Numbered from the stretch's first letter, positions 55,401 to 62,785 are shown. The stretch: 64,000 nt of DNA from Pelobates cultripes (GCA_933207985.1 OW240917.1:239250693-239314692), one strand, 5' to 3'. The notes: generated from the sequence alone by a model not told the origin. Made by a program: numbers and translations.

Positions 55401-58400
55401 CTTCCTCCTCCTGCGCTCCATCTCCATCTCTACCTCTTCTTTCACTTTTCTTTTTGCTTCTACTCTGCCCACAATGAGGGACTCATGCCTACGCTCACCC
55501 AGGTGGCATAAGGGATGGATTCCACACGGACACAGCACCTATAATGTGCATCTCTACACCCTGATAACAACTCCCCTCAGCACAAAACCAGCCTTCTTAT
55601 TTTTATGGTGGTTCCTTTAGTCAGAGATAATTACTTACTTTCTACACACCGTGTTAGTGAAATATCTACCAGTTAGCGATGTTCTGTAGTCAGAGATTTC
55701 TTATGTGCCTAGCAGGTTCAGTATCATAATAAGTTCAATGGTTCTCTTATGACATCCGAAAGTTACAAGCTCTTACTCATGCTTATATGCTAAAATGTCT
55801 TTCAGCCTTCATGTACCACTCTGGAACACAAAATCTTTCCTTACTAAAAATGTGCTGTACTGTAGATTGTCCTAGGCTGCATAAATGTGTATACTACGTA
55901 CCTTGTCATTGCGTTTGGCATGACCCTGCCTGTGACACCCTATGCCTAAGCCAGTTCCAATGGCAACGTTAATCCTTAATTTACCTAACGTACCTTCAGC
56001 ATGAACTTTACTCTATACTGCTTAAAGAAGCTTGTATCCTTTCCTACCTAAAATACCTGATAAGCTTGTTTATTTTCATTTTACCTTTAAAAAATGTGCA
56101 CAGTATTTTCCATGCTATGTTTTATACTGATATTCAAAGGTTTCCTACAGCTATTGTGGCGTAGCAAGCCAGAATGTAATTTCATGCACTAACAAAAATA
56201 AAGAATTAAAAAAAAAAATTTAAAAAAATTGCACAATTATTTGTTTTTGTTTTTTACATAAATTCATGGTACCCAGATGTATTTAAGGGGTAAGTGCCAT
56301 TTTATCTCACAGCACTTCACTCACACTTTTAGCATTTTTGTTGGGATTAATGACCTAAACATTAAAGGGACACTATAGTTACCAAAACAACCTCTGGAGT
56401 CTCACTGCTCAATTCTCAGCAATTTAGGAGTTAAATCACTTTTGTTTCTGTTCATGCAGCCCTAGCCACACCTCTCCTGGCTGTGAATGACGTAGCCTAC
56501 ATAAAAAAATGGCTTCACTTTCAATCAGAAAGTAGCTTACTTTAAAAGTTTTTATCTCCTGTTCTGTAAATTGAACTTTAATCACACACAGGAGTCTCCT
56601 GCAGTGTCTAGCAAGCTATTAACAAAGCAGGAGTTAAGAGATTTAGAATTAAACAGAATTTCCAATAAAGGAAGTGTAAACATTAGATGACTCTTTGCAG
56701 GAAGTGCTTAGGAAGGCTGTGTAAGTCAAATGCATGGAGGTGTGACTAGGGCTGCAAACAAAGTGATTTAAATTCTAAATGGCAGAGATCTGAGCAGTGA
56801 AACTGCAGGGGCACGATCTATACACCAAAACTGCTTCATTAAGCTAAAGTTGTTCAGGTGACTATAGTGTCCATTTAACATAATACATGAAAATGGTGCA
56901 CATCCAATATTTAGCCACTTATAATATATAACAACGTGCCAAAATGACATATCTCATAAAAAAAATGCAACCAATTATAAAGTGGTACAGTGCATGAAAA
57001 GTTCTACTTAAAGTGCTGTATGTGATGACAGCAATCCTCAAAAGCATACACCAGGAAAATAATTGCTATCAATCCACAAGATCAGGGATAGGCAACCTTC
57101 GGCACTCCAGATATTGTAGACTACATCCCCCATAATGCTCTTACACCCATAATGCTGGCAAAGCACCATGTGAGGTGTAGTCCAAAGCATCTGGAGTGCC
57201 AACCGTTGCTTATGTCTGCACTAGATTAATATATAAATAATTTCACCATTACATATCCTAATCACAAAGTGGTGTAGTGCGTGAAAAGTGCTGCCCAAGT
57301 ATATGGTGTGATAACAGCAAACACACATCAATACTTGCATAAGAATCCTATAGACAGGTCCAGCAAATGAGCTGGAAATGAAATAAAACAAAAAAATTAA
57401 ATAAATAGTGCAACATTGTAAAGTCTCATAAATACAAGTAAAACATATAGTAATCGAAAATATTATGAAGGTGGAGTACATAGAGTACCACTCACTTTTT
57501 GGTGGGGGTTTATCACCAAACATTTTGTTTTTCGGTGGAATTTATCACCTAAACATTAACATAGTATGTGAGATATAGTAATATGTTTATGGCAGAGGCG
57601 CTCAACAGGTAGATTCCCAGATGTTTTAAAACTACAGCTTCCATGATGCTTTGTCATTCTAAAGGAATTCTCGACGCATGCAAAGCATCATGGGAGTTGT
57701 AGTTCTACAACATCTGGAGATCTACCTATCGGGCAACCGTGAATTATGAAACATTTGCTAAACAGTCTAAATAGAACCAAACCTGTTCTATATACCCTGT
57801 GCAGGCTAACAAGCTTTCGACAATATTGCAATACAATTTTTTTTATGACAACCCCAAGAAAGTTAAAGTCTGTCCTGTTACTTTTTTTAAACTCTATTTA
57901 TTACATTCACCAGTATTGTCTGTTGCTTCTTTTGTGCCCCTAACCCTCATTTCGAAATTATGCCTTTTAGTGAAGCTATCGATTTATCAATATTTCCCTC
58001 ACTTTTTCTCCACCAGAAAAGTGTTCAGTTTCACTTATTTTTTTCCCACCATTCTAAATTTGATGCTGTTTTTCTGAAACTGACTCTTCCACGAAAAATG
58101 GTCGAATTTCGGCAGAGAAAAGTCGACAATTTTTAGAAAAATGTAAATAAATATGAACAGATTAGAGACATCACTTAAATGAACCTCCCCCTCTCTGGCT
58201 TATAATGAGACTTTAGGGGACTCACCTTAAACAAAGTGTATGCATACATATCGTTCATTTCAATATTTATCATCTGCAGCATGTCCTTCACCTCTTGAAA
58301 CGTCATCTTTTCGTCACCATCTCTATCTGCTTGATGGAGATAATCCCGGATCCAAATTCAGGGAAGTCAAGGAAAATATAAAACTTGATAAGGACAGTTC

Positions 58401-59680
58401 GTATCAACCGCAGTCAGACTGACATCTATCCTACTGACTTCTTCTTTTCCGTTAATAGCCTGCTAAAGCCTGCAGGAGCTTCCTGTGTGTGATTAAAGTT
58501 TAATTAAAAGTGCAGGAGACAAACACTTCTAAAGCAAATATACTATGCTTAAAAATAAACAATTTTTTATGCAGACTGTCAGTCACAGCCAGGGCTGCAT
58601 AAACAGAAACAAAAGTTATTTAATTCCTATATGACAGAATTAAGCAGTGAAACTGCAGGGGTATGATCTATACACCAAAACTGCTTCATTAAGCAAAAGT
58701 TGTTTTGGTGCTTAGAGAGTCCCTTTAATGGACAGCTGCGGGCACACAAGGAAGAACTCCTATCCCGTAAAAGTTGCACATCACTGCAAACTTGCATGCA
58801 TTTAATTATGCATTTTTTTTAATTGGGAGTATACCTAAAAACAGTTTGCAAAAGCTGCAGATCTTTTGTCTGCAGCCTTTACAAGCCCTCCCTTTCCTTC
58901 TGTGTCTGTCCAATCACAGACTTCCCAATGCAGCTCAATGAGATGTCTTTGCAAGGCAGGTTCTTTGACCAATTGCTGCCTCTTGAATTTAGCTCTACTG
59001 AGCTAACCAAACCAGGAAGCAGCAGGAGTTGTTGTCCGTTTGAAAGCCAGAGGATGTAACCAGGTTAAATTCTAAAAGTGTAAATTTCTATTGAAATCTG
59101 CACTTTTTGTAAAATTAAAAAAAGGACACATTTTTCACACATAAAGCATTTCAGCAAGCTAGAGTGTCCCTTTAAATGTGTCCCATACTCCACCTGCAAT
59201 CAATTTACCCATAGCATGGTCCACCATTTAGAGAACCAGACCATGTTATGCTCAGAACAAGTATGGCATGTTCACAGCTTTAACAGTATAGATTTCATTT
59301 GTAATACCATAGACTCTATAGTGTAGAGGTTAGGCAATTGTACAGAATTCTATTTCGCTCCACACATTATGATCATTCTGTTCTGCTTAAATCGCCACCT
59401 GCAGCAAGTTAAGCTGCTAGTTTCATCGCGCATGAAGTAAAAAAAGGATATTGTACTAATTTCTCTCGCTGGCTCATTGCCTCGGCTCTCTGTATAAGTT
59501 TCCTCAGTCCCTGTACCCAACTTCGTGCCTCATTTTCGGTCGCTGCAGCCAGGTCAAGGTTCTTTCTTCTTCCCATAAAAGCAATACTGAAACAGGAACT
59601 CTCTGGGAAGCGTTGGCCATTCCTACGGAGTCCCTCGGACTGACGTCCTTCACGGATAGACTCGATGTGAAGGATGGAAA
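28232..59680 (-). CDS. PLCD3: Phosphoinositide phospholipase C delta-3, partial (13 exons, 5' end outside)
   Basis: PLC-delta hydrolyses PIP2 to IP3 and diacylglycerol at membranes in a Ca2+-dependent way. Exons, 5' to 3' on the - strand: 59680-59457, 58357-58226, 50970-50745, 38112-37911, 36355-36211, 34828-34676, 32911-32828, 32306-32177, 31918-31802, 30250-30084, 29360-29228, 29076-28927, 28320-28232, about 649 residues (human PLCD3 has 789). Order: second half of PH domain, EF hands, X box, linker, Y box, C2. Catalytic residues are present: His in SSSHNTYL, Glu/Asp in ELDCWEG, His in YHGHTLTSK, Glu in LSLENHC. The acidic linker between X and Y is short ([12 protein letters not shown]). 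Exon 1 and the first half of the PH domain are not in the window. The identity PLCD3 rather than PLCD1 or PLCD4 rests on sequence ([17 protein letters not shown]) and on NMT1 synteny. One acceptor site is abnormal (see exon 58226-58357). Confidence 0.93.
28446..28576. mobile_element. Foldback MITE (AGTGGTTCCCAAACC type), copy 1
   Basis: AGTGTTTCCCAAACCAGTCC at the left and its near complement GGACTGGTTTGGGAACCACT at the right enclose an inner inverted pair (ACCCACCAACAGTCCAGG and its complement). It is 131 bp, within the last PLCD3 intron. Confidence 0.85.
28927..29076 (-). CDS. PLCD3: PLCD3 exon, C2 domain middle
   Basis: Encodes [20 protein letters not shown] and [20 protein letters not shown], with the Asp residues of a C2 Ca2+-binding loop. 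Splice sites ATAG and GTAAGT on the - strand. Confidence 0.95.
29228..29360 (-). CDS. PLCD3: PLCD3 exon, C2 domain first part
   Basis: Encodes [30 protein letters not shown] and the NYILNNG end. Phase 0 at the start, phase 1 at the end. Confidence 0.95.
29486..29952. mobile_element. Complete TTAA-family MITE (type copy) in a PLCD3 intron
   Basis: Flanked by TTAA. The left end is TTAAAGGGACATTATAGTCA. The right end is a secondary foldback (CACTATAGTGTCAGGAAAAC and complement), then GATCCTTTAA. The GC-rich interior carries an AGAAATGCTTTCCTATGGA inner palindrome and TGACGTCA (about 29770). It is 467 bp with no coding capacity. Confidence 0.9.
30084..30250 (-). CDS. PLCD3: PLCD3 exon, end of Y box and start of C2
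   Basis: Encodes [33 protein letters not shown] and SMKILHVR. The acceptor is CACCAG and the donor AGG/GTGAGT. Confidence 0.95.
31063..31525. mobile_element. TTAA-family MITE in a PLCD3 intron
   Basis: TTAAAGGAACACTATAGTGT at the left and GACCATAGTGTCCCTTTAA at the right, 463 bp, flanked by TTAA. Confidence 0.88.
31802..31918 (-). CDS. PLCD3: PLCD3 exon, Y box (substrate-binding part)
   Basis: Encodes [20 protein letters not shown] and [17 protein letters not shown], including the Arg and Tyr residues that line the phosphoinositide pocket in PLC-delta enzymes. Confidence 0.96.
32177..32306 (-). CDS. PLCD3: PLCD3 exon, start of Y box
   Basis: Encodes [20 protein letters not shown] and [14 protein letters not shown]. 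The acceptor AAATCCAG is the most plausible, but the short upstream linker makes its exact border less certain than the others. Confidence 0.88.
32828..32911 (-). CDS. PLCD3: PLCD3 exon, end of X region and acidic linker
   Basis: Encodes [20 protein letters not shown] then [15 protein letters not shown] is typical of PLC-delta. The linker is much shorter than the long Glu tract of human PLCD3. A further small exon in the following intron cannot be excluded. Confidence 0.9.
33291..33431. mobile_element. Foldback MITE (AGTGGTTCCCAAACC type), copy 2
   Basis: AGTGGTTCCCAAACCAGTCC at the left and CCTGGTTTGGAAACCACT at the right, with internal TCCAGGATTTAGG against CCTAAATCCTGG. It is 141 bp and related to 28446-28576. 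Confidence 0.82.
33432..34675. other. PLCD3 intron, nothing assigned
   Basis: AT-rich intron with a (TA)n tract near 33511-33525. A segment around 34130-34450 (CTGCCTGAAGAGGTGG, later CATCCTATGTAACTATG) has the look of an old dispersed repeat. No termini were found. Confidence 0.45.
34676..34828 (-). CDS. PLCD3: PLCD3 exon, X box second part
   Basis: Encodes [20 protein letters not shown] (catalytic Glu in LENH) and [14 protein letters not shown]. The acceptor is CACTGGTAG and the donor GTAAGA. Confidence 0.95.
35030..35404. repeat. 45-bp minisatellite, about 8 units
   Basis: Units of ATACTCAATTCATCTCCCCG, TACCATCCTG and TCTGTATATGTCG type repeat head to tail every 45 bp. Because 45 is a multiple of three, all frames without a stop stay open and give spurious 15-residue repeat proteins on both strands. 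It lies within a PLCD3 intron. Confidence 0.95.
35415..35906. mobile_element. TTAA-family MITE in a PLCD3 intron
   Basis: TTAAAGGACCACTATAGGCA at the left and GGCACTATAGTGGTCCTTTAA at the right, 492 bp. Strong inner palindromes include CCGTTTCAGAGAAACGG near 35511 and the GAAATGCTTTCCTATGG block shared with 29486-29952. Confidence 0.9.
36211..36355 (-). CDS. PLCD3: PLCD3 exon, X box core
   Basis: Encodes [28 protein letters not shown] and [16 protein letters not shown]. Glu and Asp of ELDCWEG and His of YHGHT are catalytic or metal-binding in PLC-delta. Confidence 0.97.
37395..37761. mobile_element. TTAA-family MITE, reverse copy of the 42944-43398 type
   Basis: The right end GTGCCTAGAGAGTCCCTTTAA is the complement of the left end of 42944-43398. 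Interior blocks (GCCTTAGCCACACC, GGACTCCAGACAG) match its complement. The left end is unclear. Confidence 0.65.
37911..38112 (-). CDS. PLCD3: PLCD3 exon, end of EF region and start of X box
   Basis: Encodes [40 protein letters not shown] and STEAYV. The His of SSSHNTYL is the first catalytic histidine. Splice sites CTCTCAG and AT/GTAAGC. Confidence 0.97.
38113..40915. other. PLCD3 large intron, left part
   Basis: Unassigned intronic DNA. A TTAAAGGGACACATCAGACA at about 38196 looks like the left end of another TTAA MITE whose right end was not found. A (TATC)n-like tract lies near 40490-40585. A fragment at 40925-40975 (ACAGCGCCAACATATTCCGCAG) resembles an L2/SINE tail. Confidence 0.5.
40980..42215 (+). 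repeat. Minisatellite with 31-33-bp units and 161-bp higher-order period
   Basis: Units such as TGTATGTACCACTGTGTGTG followed by TCTGGCGGGTACC alternate with units of 31 bp. The variant CAGGCAGGTACCTG recurs at 41183, 41344 and 41505, exactly 161 bp apart, so a five-unit block was duplicated. The right part (41750-42215) is more degraded. Long open frames in all three + frames (up to 269 codons) are products of the repeat. Confidence 0.95.
42216..42943. other. PLCD3 large intron, nothing recognised
   Basis: AT-rich unique-looking intronic DNA. Confidence 0.55.
42944..43398. mobile_element. TTAA-family MITE in the large PLCD3 intron
   Basis: TTAAAGGGACACTCTAGGCA at the left and GCCTGCAGTGTCCCTTTAA at the right, 455 bp. 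The interior carries GCCAATCACAGCTG and a TAGCATTAAAAACTAACATT near-repeat. Confidence 0.88.
43399..45605. other. PLCD3 large intron, mostly unassigned
   Basis: No gene. Around 44260-44480 GCAAGCACCATAACCACTTTAG and GGTACCATAACCACTACAG suggest old TTAA-family remnants. Confidence 0.5.
45606..45742. mobile_element. Palindromic hAT MITE with perfect 8-bp target duplication
   Basis: GTCTATTA occurs just before (45598-45605) and just after (45743-45750). The arms carry GAACTACAACTCCCATGATT and its complement, and CTCCGGCCCTCTAGATGTTG and its near complement. Its left end CAGG is typical of hAT termini. The right tip is mutated to CCTA. Confidence 0.9.
46227..46374. mobile_element. Palindromic hAT MITE (CAGGGGTGCCCAA type)
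   Basis: CAGGGGTGCCCAAAAG at the left and GTTGGGCACCCCTG at the right. Flanks ATCTATAC and ATCTAGAC are an 8-bp target duplication with one mismatch. It contains CAACTACAGCTCCCATGATG. Confidence 0.88.
46375..47100. other. PLCD3 large intron, nothing recognised
   Basis: AT-rich intronic DNA without visible element ends. Confidence 0.55.
47120..47740 (+). mobile_element. GC-rich retroelement fragment (uncertain class)
   Basis: A sharply GC-rich island within AT-rich intron begins at GGGGGGGTAAAGGGGC and fades near 47740. A 152-codon open frame (47180-47638) rich in Gly, Pro, Arg and Cys shows no family signature. The base composition and G-rich 5' end resemble the element at 54312-56224, so it may be a related LINE-mobilised fragment. 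No target duplication was found. Confidence 0.4.
48400..49026 (+). pseudogene. L2-type LINE, C-terminal reverse transcriptase end and 3' tail
   Basis: The frame at 48407-48781 encodes [40 protein letters not shown] and [20 protein letters not shown], the conserved tail of the L2/CR1-group reverse transcriptase protein. After it, TGTAAAGCGCTGCGGAATTT, GGCGCTATATAAATA and an (AAT)n tract at 49002-49018 form the L2-type 3' end. The rest of the LINE is missing (5' truncation), as usual for target-primed insertion. Confidence 0.88.
49035..50443. mobile_element. Non-autonomous hAT element with an internal satellite
   Basis: Begins CAGGGCCGTCTATA and ends TAAAGACGGCCCTG. GTTACACT (49027-49034) and GTTACACA (50444-50451) form an 8-bp target duplication with one mismatch. 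The interior holds about 850 bp of (CA)n-rich satellite (49130-49975) and a very GC-rich right part with GCACCGCCGGCCGCCGGGTA repeated twice (50287-50332). No transposase frame. Confidence 0.93.
49130..49975. repeat. CACAGACATACTGACA-type satellite with an inverted block
   Basis: Units of ACACACAGACATACTGACAT and ACACACAGACATACTAACAC type. From about 49470 to 49600 the orientation flips to GTATGTCTGTGTGTG, then flips back, so the array can fold on itself. Open frames here are repeat artefacts. Confidence 0.93.
50745..50970 (-). CDS. PLCD3: PLCD3 exon, EF-hand region
   Basis: Encodes [39 protein letters not shown] and [20 protein letters not shown]. Phase 0 at the start and phase 1 at the end. 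The acceptor is GTGTCTCCAG. Confidence 0.95.
50971..51660. other. PLCD3 intron, nothing recognised
   Basis: AT-rich intronic DNA with several A-runs. Confidence 0.55.
51666..52330. mobile_element. Solo LTR with 5-bp target duplication and three 48-bp repeats
   Basis: The element starts TGTCACGG and ends CCTGACA, with ATTTC on both sides (51661-51665, 52331-52335). No internal region is left, so it is a solo LTR formed by recombination. Near its start three 48-bp units beginning GGTGCC(C/T)G stand in tandem (about 51671-51814), a usual enhancer-like layout. ACGTGCGTGCGGCG and GACGCACACGCACGT near 51943-51983 form an inverted pair. Confidence 0.85.
52418..52462. repeat. (TA)n microsatellite
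   Basis: About 21 TA units. Confidence 0.97.
53143..53350. repeat. Interspersed repeat related to 13735-13925 and, inverted, to 56245-56345
   Basis: Blocks ATAGATGTGAAATTAAAG, GTGTGAGCGAAGCGCTGTTA, AACTTACCCCTTAAATACAC and GAACCATGAATTTGTGTAAA are shared with the other copies. The copy at 56245-56345 is in the opposite orientation. Confidence 0.75.
54298..56238 (+). mobile_element. 1.9-kb poly(A) retroelement with 14-bp target duplications (L1-type mechanism)
   Basis: AAAATTGCACAATT stands at 54298-54311 and again at 56225-56238. Between them the element begins GGGGGCGGAGCC, is GC-rich for about 1.1 kb, turns AT-rich, and ends in AATAAAG plus an A-rich tail. This is the mark of target-primed reverse transcription. 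The length and lack of a reverse transcriptase suggest an internally deleted or non-autonomous LINE. It sits inside an older repeat whose right flank continues at 56239. Confidence 0.9.
54621..55316 (+). pseudogene. 231-codon open frame in the 1.9-kb retroelement
   Basis: The product is rich in Pro, Arg, Thr and Gln, with a basic stretch ([18 protein letters not shown] near residue 100). I see no coiled coil, zinc knuckle or reverse transcriptase motif. It may be a remnant of an ORF1-like protein or chance openness in GC-rich DNA. No function is claimed. Confidence 0.35.
56362..56878. mobile_element. TTAA-family MITE in a PLCD3 intron
   Basis: TTAAAGGGACACTATAGTTA at the left and GTGACTATAGTGTCCATTTAA at the right, 517 bp. 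Its right 90 bp (CAGTGAAACTGCAGGGGCAC, then CACCAAAACTGCTTCATTAA) recur at 58645-58729. Confidence 0.88.
57083..57218. mobile_element. Palindromic hAT MITE
   Basis: CAGGGATAGGCAACCTTCGG at the left and the near complement CCAACCGTTGCTTATGTCTG at the right. Flanks CACAAGAT and CACTAGAT form an 8-bp target duplication with one mismatch. It contains GACTACATCCCCCATAATGC. Confidence 0.85.
57593..57741. mobile_element. Palindromic hAT MITE
   Basis: CAACAGGTAGATTCCCAGATG at the left pairs with CATCTGGAGATCTACCTATCG at the right, with AAAGCATCATGGGAGTTGTA inside. The ends are decayed and the target duplication is not clear. Confidence 0.8.
58226..58357 (-). CDS. PLCD3: PLCD3 exon, first EF hand (left border abnormal)
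   Basis: Encodes [19 protein letters not shown], then [20 protein letters not shown] and [16 protein letters not shown] has the Asp/Glu pattern of a Ca2+-type EF loop. The donor GTGAGT is normal. On the 5' side of the exon (- strand) the pyrimidine tract TATATTTTCCTTGACTTCCC runs into TGAATT-TGG with no AG. The codon expected to hold Asp in mammals reads TGA in this frame. The border given starts at ATT (58357) and is provisional. Confidence 0.82.
58450..58729. mobile_element. Right part of a TTAA-family MITE related to 56362-56878
   Basis: GCAGTGAAACTGCAGGGGTA, then TACACCAAAACTGCTTCATT and GAGAGTCCCTTTAA match the right part of 56362-56878. The left part is truncated or strongly diverged. 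Confidence 0.65.
58805..59176. repeat. TTAA-type repeat related to 5241-5745
   Basis: Ends with GCTAGAGTGTCCCTTTAA. The interior blocks AAAAGCTGCAGATCTTTTGT and TTTACAAGCCCTCCCTTTCC recall the 5.2-5.7 kb repeat. The left terminus is not seen. Confidence 0.5.
59457..59680 (-). CDS. PLCD3: PLCD3 exon, second half of PH domain
   Basis: Encodes [38 protein letters not shown] and [20 protein letters not shown]. The acceptor TTTCATTAG and donor TTA/GTACAA are canonical. The first two bases complete a codon from an exon beyond the right edge. Confidence 0.95.
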
Positions 59681-60650
59681 CTAATGAAAGAACAGTCAGG
59701 AATTATGAGGGAACAGGAGGAGACATTGTACAAGGAGAAAGCAGAAGGGGAAAAAAAAGAGACAAATGGCACATGACAGGATAGAGAATGAATTTATAAT
59801 GGTGAACAGCAAGTGGAATAAAATCAGCCATTCTCGTGAAACCATATTTGCGTGGAGAATCTCCCTATTCACCCAGCTAATTGAACTATTCACCATATCC
59901 ATTCAATCCAAAACTACGGAACCTTTCCATTCCCTCCAAGACCATACACATCTACACTGAGAATCTTCCGATACCACAAAAAAAATTGAGATTGGATTAA
60001 AAAACAAAAAATACAGGAATTTCTCCAGCTATTCCAAGTGGCACGGAAATATGGTTGTAGAAGCTAAACTAAAGAAGCATGTCCATTGACGCTAAGAGTA
60101 GAAGAATACAGACATTGTGCACCTTTTTACACCTCACGACCTTGTGTACTTTTAAATAAACAGTTAACTTCTAGCATAAATTAATCCAGTTACTGTATAT
60201 CAGGATGTCTAAATCAGACATCTCTCAACCAGTCATTCAGGAGTATAAAACATTTGCAACATTTTAAGTTGGTTCTATTTAACATATTCGCAAAATAGGA
60301 CAGTTTGGGAATATTTTGAAAAGTAGGCAAGCCTTGCAGACAATCTTAAGATCACATTAATCACCACCACAACACACTGGGCAACGTTAGACCTTTGTAA
60401 AAATCGCTGAAGGTCTAAGTAAATGCTCGGTTTTTGGCTGCTTATGTAAATTGAAAACACTGCATGCATACCTCCCAGCATTTTAAAAGGGAACAAAAGG
60501 TACACTCTAATTTTAGGGGTGTGAATGGGGATGTGGCCACGGACTATGCTGTTCTGAGAAATGTTAGGTAACTTATTAATAATAATTTATGCAACTAAAA
60601 TGTAAAAATGGAACAAGAACAATCTGTCTTATTTACACAGATTTATTGTA
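59681..60650. other. PLCD3 intron, nothing recognised
   Basis: AT-rich. A search on the - strand for the missing first half of the PH domain (the basic Arg/Lys-rich start) found nothing here or further right. Confidence 0.5.
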
Positions 60651-60654
60651 GTTT

Positions 60655-60935
60655 AACCCCTTAAAGACCTAGGACGGTTCAGGACCGTCATCGGCATTTT
60701 TGCATTGCCGACAGCTTACGGTCCTAAACCGTCCTAACGGTTTTATGTACTTACCCGATCGCCGTTGTTCCCCTGGCGGCGATCGGCGGTGCTCCCGGTG
60801 TGGGGAGACTGCAGTCCAGACAGTCTCCTCATGGCGTATTAGGACCCCTGGGGGTCACATGGTCACAATAGGTGTCCATGTGTCTGCCTGCAGGGGGACT
60901 GTCTGTACTGACAGGCAGTCTCCCTGCTAGTGTAA
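60655..60935. repeat. GC-rich dispersed repeat with palindromic start
   Basis: TTTAACCCCTTAAAGACC, then TAGGACGGTTCAGGACCGT paired with ACGGTCCTAAACCGTCCTA, followed by a GC-rich block with GACTGTCTGTACTGACAGGCAG. It is related in its first bases to the TTAACCCCTTAAGGAC elements. Confidence 0.6.
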
Positions 60936-61080
60936 AATCATTAAAAAAATTACAAGTTTATGTTAATTAAAACTTTTTTTATGTGTATATATATATACAA
61001 AAAGATAATTTATGCTGGCACTCAATCACATAGGTGGTGCTGGTATTCGAGGTTATCCCTAAAAAAGCCCCATAAATATC

Positions 61081-62210
61081 ATACAAAAAATATATATGAA
61101 TACCGCACTCAATGTTGTAAAATAATCAACCGTAGATAAAAAAGTACTGTAATTGAATTTATTATTTTCAATTCCTAGATGTCTAGGTATATAACTTAAT
61201 ATGTGAGATTATAATTTAATCAAATGAATATATTACATCATATAGTCAATCGCTATTTACAAAAATAACCTCCATAGGTGTTATATAGATAAATAATTGA
61301 TATATAAACACAGTTGTGAGGATTCCTGTTTGCAAATCTAAGGAAAACCTATCCATATGTATAATAGTTGAATCTGTGGTGTTCTATGTACATAGAAAAA
61401 AGAAAAAAGAAAAAATGAAAAAAATGAAAAATGAAAGAAATATGAAGAATAATGAAAAATTGAAAAAAATATAAAAGAGAAAAAAATAAAAATAAAAAGT
61501 GTACAGATAGTAAATGTCCTGATGTACAATAGTCCAGAGAATAGTGCACTTTATATAATAAATAGGTGGATCTCACCAAGTTGAATATCCAGATGGATTG
61601 TAGCCTTAGTAGCAACTGGAAAAAATGAAGACTCTGTGAAGTGTCTATTGAAGGATTTTAAACTGCTGAATTCCTGCTGTGCGCTGAAAAAAGGACTCAA
61701 TAAAGGTGTCAGATGTGGTCCTCATATGTCTCCCTCAAAGTTGTTGCTGCTGTGTATCAAATCGGAGTTGTCCGCAATGAAAGTGTCGTCACAGTACATG
61801 GGCTGCGCGCTCGGGACATCCACGTCCCTTCGAAGGCCCCTGCAATCTGTTGGAAAAATAAAATCATTTATATATCCTAACTTTGGCGGCAAAATCTTGC
61901 CGTGACCTGTAGTACTCCCCCACTTCCGGGTTTCGGCGGCTGTGTGCGTGCGTATTTGCGTCATCACATTCAAATGTATCTTTATTGTCCATATAAAACT
62001 GCACGCGAACAACGGGTGTAAATGAACAGTCAATGCTTGATAGGAAAAATCCGTAATGAGGAGGACCCTAAATTAATATTATTAATAACCATAATATATT
62101 TTTATTAGACTGTGACAAACCATGGATAATAAATAGTTAATTGTTTAACAAGAGATATAATAATCAATAAGCTTAGATAAGAAGTAGCCCCACCTGGGGG
62201 AAAAAGAGTC
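61081..62210. repeat. Left arm of a 2.8-kb inverted repeat
   Basis: Reverse complement of 62786-63914 over about 1130 bp with only a few differences, for example one base in the GAAAGAAATATGAAGAATAA stretch. Both arms contain the same 103-codon open frame in opposite orientation. That frame shows no known domain. Confidence 0.97.
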
Positions 62211-62785
62211 ATAAATAAATTGAATGATATATCTATAATAAATCTATATCCTCATAATGCTTGAAAGTACTGCTGACTAAACAGTGCCAAAGTAAAAAAC
62301 AGCATAGAAAGGTATATTCCTACTGGGGACAATATATAAATGCTCATATTAAGATATCTTGGCTGCTAATGTAAAGGAACCTATAGACCTATGTATATGG
62401 ATAATAAGATTCATCTTGTATCAAATGATTTAAAGAGACAATTTTTAAATTAGAAAAAAATATATTTAAATAGGAAAAATATTTAAATTAGAAAAAATAA
62501 TTGGAGAAATGGAGAAAAAAATGGAGAAAAAGTTTATAAAAAACTGGAAAAATAGAAAAAATCTAGAAAAAAATAGAAAAATAGAAAAACATAGAAAAAA
62601 TAATGAAAACATAGAAAAAATAAAGAAAAAATATATTTACATATATCTACATACAACGCTCTACACATGTAACTCACCGGTCATGTAATAACTCTCAGTG
62701 ATCCTGGGCTGTGCATGTGAGGGACCCTGCTGTAAACACAGGTGGCGGACCCAGATGGGTCGTAGGACAGCGATCCAGAGCGACG
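62211..62785. other. Spacer (loop) of the inverted repeat
   Basis: The first part is plain AT-rich DNA. The middle (62445-62640) is a purine-rich A/G tract made of GGAGAAAA and TAGAAAAA units. The end (62660-62785) is GC-richer, unique-looking DNA. Confidence 0.8.

Noticed and set aside
60655..60935. GC-rich block considered as PLCD3 exon 1 or promoter
   Set aside because: Translation on the - strand gives no PLC-delta N-terminus or PH start, and the palindromic start marks it as a repeat.
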